Assembly (NCBI GenBank): GCA_934096015.1
Contig: CAKOLD010000011.1
Location: forward strand, 1-28,610
DNA from: an uncultured Bacilli bacterium
Lineage (GTDB): Bacteria; Bacillota_I; Bacilli_A; RF39; UBA660
Length of the DNA: 28,610 nt
Direction: 5' to 3'
The translations under genes were made by a program, and so were the position numbers. The notes beneath the pieces were generated by a model, which saw only the letters and a list, made by a program, of their open reading frames with translations, searched no databases and was not told where the DNA came from. Shown here piece by piece: positions 22,410 to 28,610 of the stretch (within the stretch, counting starts at the first letter, position 1; each line of letters begins with the position of its first letter).

Positions 22410-22937
22410 TTAATTTTCTTTTGAACCGTATTTAATTTCAATTACTAAAGCATATATTTCATAAATGAATATTAAGAATGATGGAACTAAGACGATGAAT
22501 AAAAATCCCCATTTAGATTCTATTACACTTAAGTATGATCCGATTTTACTATATGTTTTAGATGGTGTTCCTACAACAAAATCAATTGAATAAGTTGAAC
22601 CATTTTCATAAGTAACTGCTTGTTCAGTTTCATATATTTCACCAATTTTTCCATAATCTATATTAACTGATCCTTTAGCATCTACTTTATAAGCAAATAC
22701 ATTATCCCCTACTTTTAGATCTTTTAACTCTTTCTTTTCAGCAATTACTAAGTCTCCTTTTTTAAAATCATTAGTAGAAATATTATCACTTAGTAATACT
22801 AAGGTTTTATTACCAAATTCTGTAAGTCCATAGTCATTATAATTTAATAATAAAACTGTCATACAGATAACAAATGCAAAATATATAACTGCAATTGTTC
22901 CTATAAATATATTTTTTATAACTTTTAATGTTTTCAT
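22410..22937 (-). CDS. Signal peptidase I homologue lacking its catalytic residues
   Basis: 175 residues from the ATG at 22937, chosen for GAGGAGG (22943-22949) five bases upstream. The layout is that of SipW: N-terminal helix (about 9-31), extracellular domain, and C-terminal helix (about 144-166). KKGDLVIAEKKELKDLKVGD matches the GDVLI...VGD strands of active enzymes. Where those have SGSM, this protein has DNIS, which places Ile at the serine nucleophile; no His follows at the general-base position (VNIDYGKIGEIY), and TKGDAN is absent. The protein is probably inactive but folded, perhaps a chaperone, inhibitor or substrate holder for TasA-like proteins. It has its own promoter downstream of the preceding gene. 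Confidence 0.7.
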   Translation of the reverse strand: MKTLKVIKNIFIGTIAVIYFAFVICMTVLLLNYNDYGLTEFGNKTLVLLSDNISTNDFKKGDLVIAEKKELKDLKVGDNVFAYKVDAKGSVNIDYGKIGEIYETEQAVTYENGSTYSIDFVVGTPSKTYSKIGSYLSVIESKWGFLFIVLVPSFLIFIYEIYALVIEIKYGSKEN

Positions 22938-22962
22938 AAATACCTCCTCTATTATATTTTTG

Positions 22963-22991
22963 ATTATATCATGTTTTATTTGACTTATCAA
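22963..22991 (-). promoter_or_regulatory. Promoter of the inactive signal peptidase homologue
   Basis: TTGATA (22986-22991), 17 bases, TATAAT (22963-22968) with TG in extended position. Just downstream of the stop of the preceding gene; about 20 bases of leader. Confidence 0.75.
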
Positions 22992-22995
22992 TTAT

Positions 22996-23862
22996 TTAAT
23001 TTATAGTGTTTATTTTAAAATCATCTTTATTAAATGTCTCTGTATTATTTTTTTTATAGAACACTATTTTTAGATTACTATTATCTTTTAATGCAAATTC
23101 AACTTTATTTATAGAATTATTATCTGCCCTTAATTCTTTTAAGTCTTCAGTAACATCTATATTTAATTTATTGGAATCAAATTCTAATGTATAATTATTA
23201 TTTTCGTTTGTTTTATTAGAAATTATAACTTCTAAGTAATCATTATAATCTAAAACGTTTAAAGAATAATCTTCTTTAGAATCAAGTTTTGTTAAAATGA
23301 ATTTACCATTTAATTCTTTTTTATAAGGGTTTGTAGATGTTACTTTGACATTTAAAATTAAATTATCTACTATGGTATTATTGTTTGTTACATTTAGGTT
23401 TATTAAACTCTCTGTCTTGTTAGGAATCCATTCATAATTGTTTTTTATACAATCTTCCATATTGGTTATTGATGTAATAATATTATTTTCATTATCCGTG
23501 CAAGTTTTTATACTAGATAAAACTCCTTCGTAGATATTTTCTTTTTCATTAACTATACAAGTATAGTCTGGATTATTTGTAGTACATTCTATTTTATAAG
23601 AAGTATCATATTCAGTTATTAAAGAGTCATTTAAATAGTTTTTTAAATTAAAAGTTAGGTCTTCTCCACCCCAATTATTAATGGTATTAGTTACTTCTTT
23701 AGTATCTAGGGAGTCACTATAAAAATAAAATTCTTTTGTTTTAAAATAATAATTTAAAGCGTTATTATATACATATTTTGCAAAAGTAACACCTTGGGTT
23801 ATTAAAAGTGTTATAAATAGTATCATTAAAATAATTAGTTGTATTTTTTTATTTTTGTTCAT
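22996..23862 (-). CDS. SipW-type surface protein of unknown fold
   Basis: 288 residues from the ATG at 23862, which overlaps the previous stop by one base (TAATG); AGAAGGTG is at the right distance. A hydrophobic core (about 8-24) ends GVTFAKYVYN, the SipW-type pattern. The rest is predicted extracellular, rich in Asn, Thr and Asp. Four Cys occur in pairs between about 85 and 135 (YKIECTTNNPDYTCIVNE; IKTCTD...MEDCIKN) and could form disulfides. The C-terminal half is a run of short beta strands such as LILNVKVTSTNPYKKELNGK. No known domain recognised. Cotranslated with the small TasA-like protein before it. Confidence 0.75.
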   Translation of the reverse strand: MNKNKKIQLIILMILFITLLITQGVTFAKYVYNNALNYYFKTKEFYFYSDSLDTKEVTNTINNWGGEDLTFNLKNYLNDSLITEYDTSYKIECTTNNPDYTCIVNEKENIYEGVLSSIKTCTDNENNIITSITNMEDCIKNNYEWIPNKTESLINLNVTNNNTIVDNLILNVKVTSTNPYKKELNGKFILTKLDSKEDYSLNVLDYNDYLEVIISNKTNENNNYTLEFDSNKLNIDVTEDLKELRADNNSINKVEFALKDNSNLKIVFYKKNNTETFNKDDFKINTIN

Positions 23863-24404
23863 TAGTTCACCTTCTGCCAACTTTTTATTTCAAGATCAAT
23901 ATAATCTACTAAGTTAGAGTATTCTTCTGCATTATAATTGTTATCAAATTCTACTTTTAATTGATAATTATCTTCTATTTCATTTAAATAACTTATTTCA
24001 AAAACATCTGTACTACATATTAAAGAATTACTTTCATTTCTACTAAAAGTTTCGTCACATTTTAAAATGAATTTTTCTTTACCGTTTTCTATTTTATATA
24101 AATTTATATTGGTTGGAATAAAATGATAAGTTTTGATAATTATTTGATAGTTAATATTTACTTCACTGTTTTTATTTTCTTTTTTATTAGCAATGCTAAA
24201 GTCATAGGTTTTAGTTTCTCCTGGCTTTAGGGAATCTAAAGCAATGTTTAAGTTATCTAGTTTTTTACCTTCAAAAATAAATGAAGCTATTTTTTGATTT
24301 TCTACTATGAAATTGCTATTAACATTAAACTTAGAATATGTAATGCCAGATATAAATAGAATACTTATAAAAAGACTTATTATAATTATTAATTTTTTTT
24401 TCAT
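23862..24404 (-). CDS. Small TasA/CalY-like fibre subunit candidate
   Basis: 180 residues from the ATG at 24404, supported by AAAGGAG eight bases upstream; the longer frame has no such site. MKKKLIIIIS and a hydrophobic core to about residue 20 end ITYSKFNVNS, a SipW-type cleavage pattern. The mature part follows the TasA plan: IASFIFEGKKLDNLNI, then LKPGETKTYDFSIANKK with the 'KPG' turn, then long strands (NINYQIIIKTYHFI, YQLKVEFD) and YIDLEIKSWQ near the end. B. subtilis TasA is about 260 residues, so this is a compact version. It overlaps the next gene by one base and starts 11 bases after the giant upstream gene. Confidence 0.7.
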   Translation of the reverse strand: MKKKLIIIISLFISILFISGITYSKFNVNSNFIVENQKIASFIFEGKKLDNLNIALDSLKPGETKTYDFSIANKKENKNSEVNINYQIIIKTYHFIPTNINLYKIENGKEKFILKCDETFSRNESNSLICSTDVFEISYLNEIEDNYQLKVEFDNNYNAEEYSNLVDYIDLEIKSWQKVN

Positions 24405-24414
24405 ATTAACTCCT

Positions 24415-27400
24415 TTATTTAATAATAAATGGTTTTTCAACAAAACTTATCATTTTATCATCATTATATAAATAGAACCTTAACTTATAGAGATTATAAT
24501 CTAATTTATTAGTATTAAGATTTAAAGTAATATTATTATTGTTATATAAATTATCTTTTACTAAATATAGCATGTTATTTGTCGGTAAAGTATCTGCAAT
24601 ATAAGAGTTTAAATCTAATTGAGAATAACTTGTATCATAAGCAGTTAAATTATTTTTCTTTAAAAGTGATACATAAACTTTTGGGCTTGCTAGCCATCCA
24701 CTATAATTAGTAGTGTAATTTAAAGTGGTTGGTTCGTTTGTCTTATTTAAAATTTTAGAATTATTATCTACTATATCAAATGTGTAATTAAAATTATTTC
24801 TGCTATTTGTAACTTGTAAAGGGATTAATAATTTATTTGTAGTTACGTTTGGTATTTCTCCGTCTAAAGATAGGTATCCAGTTATTTCTATGTAGTAAGT
24901 TCCGTTAGGTAACGTACTATTATCGATACTTGTAATAATTTTTAAAGTTTTATTTAATTGATCATTTTTATCTAAAAGATTAATATTAATAGAATCTTTA
25001 GACATTGAATATTTATTATCATCTAATTCATACATAATATTTTTTAAATAAGAATGATCTACTACAGAACCATTTGAATCTGTTACTTTTAATTGAAGTC
25101 CCCAAAACATATTATTATAGGTACTATCAAATACTTTTAGAGAATCAATTGTTTTGAATATTTTATTTAGACTAATATCTATATGATTTGTAGAATTAGT
25201 GTTATAAATTATTTCATCATTAAATGAAGTTTCTAGTAAAATTTCAGGATTATAATTTTTATAAATATTTATTCTTTTTAAAGTATCTTTAATAGTTGAT
25301 CTAACTTCGTTTCCTTCGTTAAGTACTTCTATTGATAAAGTTAAATCTGATATATCATTTTCAATTGTAGTGTTTAAAAAATCAAGTGTTACTTTATAAG
25401 TATCATTTAAAGGGTTATTAAGATTTCTGTTAAATTTAATTTTTTTATTTTTTCCAATTAAATTAAATAAATCAAAGGAATATAAATACATAGAATCTTT
25501 TTTAATAACATCATATTCTCCTATTATGTGTGAATATATTTCATTATTTAAATTTAAAATTATCTTAGTATTGATTGGTAATTCTTGATTAGCAGCTAAA
25601 TAATTTTTATCTAAAAAATCTAAATTATATTTTGAATTATATTCATATTTTAAAGTTACAGAGGAATTTTCAGTTATATTAAGATTTTCCAAAGAAGTAT
25701 TTTCATCATTACGAAGGTATAGTGCTGTATTAGTGTATCCTTCATAAATTAATTTGTCACTATTAGCATAACTTACTAACCCAATATTATTAACAACTTT
25801 TACATATGCTATGCCACTGTTTGTAATATATAAAGTTCCAGTATATGGTGTCCAATTTTCTATGGTTTCTAGATCATTTTCTGTTAAAGCATTTTCTGAT
25901 ATATAATAGCTTACTGATTGAATTTCTGATAAGTCATCCAAAGCATTTATTGTAATTTTTAAGGGTTCTGTTATGAAATAATTTGAAGGAGTTAAATTTA
26001 GTGAACTTAAATTTCTTTCATCATAAGTTATATTAATTTTTGATCCAGTTAAATCAAGTACTAGTAAATCAGAGTTTATGTATGTTTCGTTATCATTATA
26101 ATCTACTATTTTAGCATAGATTATATAATAACCTTCTTGTTCTATTTTTTCAGTATTTTGATATAAAGTCCAATCAGTTAGGTTTTTTATCTCTTGGTAA
26201 GTAAGAGGTTTAGCGTTATTACTTATGTAGTAATAAATTGATTTTATCTCATTTAAATTATTTAATTTAGTTATATTAAATGTTATATTATCTTTTAACA
26301 TTACTTTATTTAAATCAAAACTTAAATTGTTCCAAGAGTAAGTATTTATATTAATTGATGCTACAGGATTTGTTAAATCATCTATATAAAGAAGTGGATA
26401 ATTATCAATATCATAAATCCAAGTTGCATTTTCATTGTTAGTAATGGTATCAGTATCCACAAATTCAGTGTATTCCAAATTTTCAGTATTCTCTTTAGTT
26501 TTTAAATATGCAGTATCAGTTAAAGCTATATATCCATTATAACTGCCATTTATTATATAATTACTATTAATATTATAAGAATTTTGAATATTTATATTGG
26601 AGTTAGAACTTGTTCCTATAAAATATGAATCATCAATAGTGTTAAAACTGTTAGCAATATTAATAGTTGAATCAATACTACTGGCAATGATACCTACCTT
26701 ACTAGTACCATTTAGGTTTCCATTATTATAAACATTTGTAATTGTTGCTGTTGCATTTTTTAGATAAGTAATTAATCCTGATGATTCATTACTACTAATG
26801 ATTTGTCCTAAATTGTATGAACGTTTTAAATTAAGTGTGTTAGTAGAAAAAGCACTTATTCCTCCTACATAATTTAAACCATTAACGTTTGCTTTATTTA
26901 CTATGTTTGTTAAATTAGTATTTATAGTTTTTCCAACTATTCCTCCTGTCATACCTAATTTGTATTTTATAGTATATTTTAAATTAGATAATGTTATGTT
27001 GGTATCATTTAAACTATTTAATGAAAAATTTAATTCTTGAGTAGTTGGTATTGTTATTGAAAAACTCTTTTTTTCTATATTTATTCCATTTACTGATATA
27101 GAGGTATTTTCTGGAAGCTCGTTTATTTCTCCTTTTAAAGTGATTTCTAAAATATCATAATCTAATAATTCTAATGTTTTAGTAACTTCTTTAATTTCAG
27201 TATTTAAATTAATATTTTCTAAAGAACTATCTATAGTTTTAGAACCAGTTTCATTTCCAATTACATAACCGTCATAAACTATATTAGAAATTGTGGTATC
27301 AGTTGCAATTGATGCTAAACCTCCTGTAATATTTCCTCCACTTATTAAAGAATTTTTTATATATAAATCTTTAATGTTACCATTTAGATTTGTAAATATT

Positions 27401-27930
27401 CCTACTTCGTCAGCCTTTTCATTTGTAACATACATTCCATAAATAGTATGAGATCCTCCATTAAAGGTCCCTTTAAAATTATTTAAACTATTAAAATTAT
27501 TTATATCAGATACTTTAGTATCATAATTAGTGTTGTTGTAATAATCATTTGTGTATTTTTTTAAATAATAAGTTTTATCATCTAAAATATATTCTACATT
27601 ATTATTTTGGTATTTAAAAATGCCTCTGTTAATAATAATATCATTGTTTAATAAAAAATATTTATCTTTATAATCTTCTGTTTCTAGCATTTTACTAAAA
27701 TATGCTAATTCACTTGCGCTAGAAATAATATAAGGATCACTTTTCTCACCAGTTCCTGAACGATAACTAGTTGCTATACTTCCATCCCATTCTTCATCAA
27801 TATTTAAAGGGTTGCGATTTTTGTATCTAGCAAGTGTTGCTATGGAAACTGAAGAGACTAATATTACCAAAATTGCAATTATTATAAAATTTAGCTTTTG
27901 TTTTTTGGTTTTAAAGGTTAGTTTTATCAT
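24415..27930 (-). CDS. Giant surface protein with GLUG-like repeats and Ig-like domains
   Basis: 1171 residues. A hydrophobic segment (about 13-31) ends SIATLARYKNRN, again the SipW-type pattern. The stretch RSGTGEKSDPYIISSASEL and FKGTFNGGSHTIYGMYV are typical of beta-helical adhesins. From about 140 to 460, GLUG-like units recur (ADEVGIFTNLNGNIKDLYI, GGIVGKTINTNLTNIVNKA, NVYNNGNLNGTSKVGIIAS). Two related bacterial Ig-like units follow, each with YYIS(N/E)NA, a WT-LYQ or WTPYTG turn and a Y(I/V)K(I/V)V strand. The last 450 residues are beta-rich and unrecognised. There is no LPXTG or choline-binding anchor. First gene of its operon, followed by two more SipW-type proteins. It is likely an adhesin or fibre tip. 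Confidence 0.8.
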   Translation of the reverse strand: MIKLTFKTKKQKLNFIIIAILVILVSSVSIATLARYKNRNPLNIDEEWDGSIATSYRSGTGEKSDPYIISSASELAYFSKMLETEDYKDKYFLLNNDIIINRGIFKYQNNNVEYILDDKTYYLKKYTNDYYNNTNYDTKVSDINNFNSLNNFKGTFNGGSHTIYGMYVTNEKADEVGIFTNLNGNIKDLYIKNSLISGGNITGGLASIATDTTISNIVYDGYVIGNETGSKTIDSSLENINLNTEIKEVTKTLELLDYDILEITLKGEINELPENTSISVNGINIEKKSFSITIPTTQELNFSLNSLNDTNITLSNLKYTIKYKLGMTGGIVGKTINTNLTNIVNKANVNGLNYVGGISAFSTNTLNLKRSYNLGQIISSNESSGLITYLKNATATITNVYNNGNLNGTSKVGIIASSIDSTINIANSFNTIDDSYFIGTSSNSNINIQNSYNINSNYIINGSYNGYIALTDTAYLKTKENTENLEYTEFVDTDTITNNENATWIYDIDNYPLLYIDDLTNPVASININTYSWNNLSFDLNKVMLKDNITFNITKLNNLNEIKSIYYYISNNAKPLTYQEIKNLTDWTLYQNTEKIEQEGYYIIYAKIVDYNDNETYINSDLLVLDLTGSKINITYDERNLSSLNLTPSNYFITEPLKITINALDDLSEIQSVSYYISENALTENDLETIENWTPYTGTLYITNSGIAYVKVVNNIGLVSYANSDKLIYEGYTNTALYLRNDENTSLENLNITENSSVTLKYEYNSKYNLDFLDKNYLAANQELPINTKIILNLNNEIYSHIIGEYDVIKKDSMYLYSFDLFNLIGKNKKIKFNRNLNNPLNDTYKVTLDFLNTTIENDISDLTLSIEVLNEGNEVRSTIKDTLKRINIYKNYNPEILLETSFNDEIIYNTNSTNHIDISLNKIFKTIDSLKVFDSTYNNMFWGLQLKVTDSNGSVVDHSYLKNIMYELDDNKYSMSKDSININLLDKNDQLNKTLKIITSIDNSTLPNGTYYIEITGYLSLDGEIPNVTTNKLLIPLQVTNSRNNFNYTFDIVDNNSKILNKTNEPTTLNYTTNYSGWLASPKVYVSLLKKNNLTAYDTSYSQLDLNSYIADTLPTNNMLYLVKDNLYNNNNITLNLNTNKLDYNLYKLRFYLYNDDKMISFVEKPFIIK

Positions 27931-27971
27931 ACTTCCAGCATCCCTTCGAACGGTTTATCTATTATAAGTAA

Positions 27972-27980
27972 ATTATATCA
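27972..27980 (-). promoter_or_regulatory. Extended -10 upstream of the giant surface protein
   Basis: TGATATAAT (-10 at 27972-27977). No good -35 is seen, only TCGTTT 17 bases upstream. The leader between it and the ATG contains CCGTTCGAAGGG, an imperfect palindrome around TTCGAA (27943-27954) and unusually GC-rich for this DNA. Confidence 0.45.
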
Positions 27981-28001
27981 TACTATTAGACAAAAAACGA
28001 C

Positions 28002-28039
28002 AAAAAAACATTAATCATGAAAATTAATGTTATTTTTTT
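28002..28039. terminator. Bidirectional terminator after the partial gene
   Basis: A perfect nine-base stem (28007-28015 with 28023-28031) with a seven-base loop. A runs on the left (28002-28008) and T runs on the right (to 28039) make it work in both directions. It overlaps the stop codon of the gene at the right edge. Confidence 0.85.
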
Positions 28040-28610
28040 ATGCATTCCTTTTTTAAGATTTTTTCTACTTCTGTCATAAACCAAATTTTTTCTATAGAAG
28101 TATTACTATTATTTATTTTATTGATTCTTAAAATTAGTTGTACTTTATCTAAAATGACATCTAAGTTATCAATTTCTAAGTCTTCTTCTGTTATTTTTAT
28201 GTTGCTTAAACGATACTTATTAGCAATTATTTTAGATATATCAGTATCTGAGAAAACTAATAATCCTCTTACTATTATGTTAGTAGGATTCATAGCATAT
28301 AAATCAAATTTTTCACTTAGTTTTTCAATCTCGTCATATTCAGTAAGTTTATAAATTCTTTGAATAGTTAATTTTTTAAAATAGTCATAACTATAATATA
28401 AATTTAATAAATCTGCTATAGAAATTGTATCACTTAAAATACTTAGAATCTTATCTTTAAAATATACTTTGTCATATTCTTGGTATAAATCATATAAGTC
28501 CTTTGCAAGTTCCACTGAATTGATTTTTAATTGTTTTAAATCTAAGCTGTTCTTGAATTCAAAGAAATAATTTTTTTCTCCAAAAATTCTTCTATTTAGT
28601 TTAGCTAGAT
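28030..28610 (-). CDS. C-terminal part of an unrecognised soluble protein, cut by the window edge
   Basis: The frame is open from the right edge to the TAA at 28030, at least 193 codons; an internal GTG at 28515 is not needed as a start. The visible part begins LAKLNRRIFGEKNYFFEF and is mostly helical and charged, with no signal, membrane segment or catalytic motif that I recognise. A terminator directly after it separates it from the surface-protein island. Confidence 0.65.
   Translation of the reverse strand, partial: LAKLNRRIFGEKNYFFEFKNSLDLKQLKINSVELAKDLYDLYQEYDKVYFKDKILSILSDTISIADLLNLYYSYDYFKKLTIQRIYKLTEYDEIEKLSEKFDLYAMNPTNIIVRGLLVFSDTDISKIIANKYRLSNIKITEEDLEIDNLDVILDKVQLILRINKINNSNTSIEKIWFMTEVEKILKKECIKK

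Noticed and set aside
1..28610. tRNA, rRNA, CRISPR arrays, insertion sequences or prophage genes
   Set aside because: No cloverleaf, rRNA-like block, regularly spaced repeat, transposase or phage structural gene was seen in any part of the window.

Overview
The window comes from a very AT-rich, low-GC Gram-positive bacterium. Gene content points to an uncultured gut-type member of the Bacilli (RF39/Erysipelotrichia-like), although the species cannot be named from sequence alone. The evidence is the rlmN-prpC-prkC-rsgA-rpe order, a PASTA-domain kinase (so the cell makes peptidoglycan), TmcAL, a clear CotE spore-coat homologue, and SipW/TasA-type surface proteins. UGA is used as a stop (rlmN and rsgA end in TGA, both in ATGA overlaps), so this is not the mycoplasma code. 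Almost all genes lie on the minus strand; tmcAL, a HIT-family gene and a dead tspO are on the plus strand.

Left third (1-8.3 kb): housekeeping genes. tmcAL is divergent from a promoter that leaves the window to the left and carries an 11-base G tract in its -35/-10 spacer. Then come rpsP-khpA, a small MazF/PemK-like gene, cotE (preceded by a sequence that fits the mother-cell sigma-K consensus), a HIT protein, and the overlapping operon rlmN-prpC-prkC-rsgA-rpe. Between rlmN and the next gene is a decayed tspO.

Middle (8.7-14.1 kb): a GT-C type membrane glycosyltransferase, Lon protease, and a four-gene operon of small unrecognised proteins.

Right half (14.2-28.6 kb): a surface-protein island. 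Five proteins carry SipW-type signal regions (hydrophobic core ending in an A/S-aromatic stretch). They are encoded beside three signal-peptidase-I family proteins: one ordinary SipW-like enzyme, one enzyme fused to a large cytoplasmic domain, and one whose catalytic residues are gone. The fused peptidase is followed directly by a membrane-anchored McrB-type AAA+ ATPase, a DUF2357-like partner without a visible nuclease motif, the SipW-like enzyme and a TasA-like protein, apparently as one operon. I infer a dedicated export, processing or assembly machine for surface fibres that has borrowed a McrB/DUF2357-type ATPase pair. The terminal gene of the island (14198-15742) ends in a DUF6273-like domain with a local GC-rich segment. 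Its promoter has a 12-base G tract between -35 and -10, so its expression is predicted to switch by slipped-strand mispairing. The same -35/G-tract design appears at the left edge of the window.

Most promoters found have transcript starts only about 10-25 bases before the start codon, and most transcription units end in clear hairpin-plus-U terminators.
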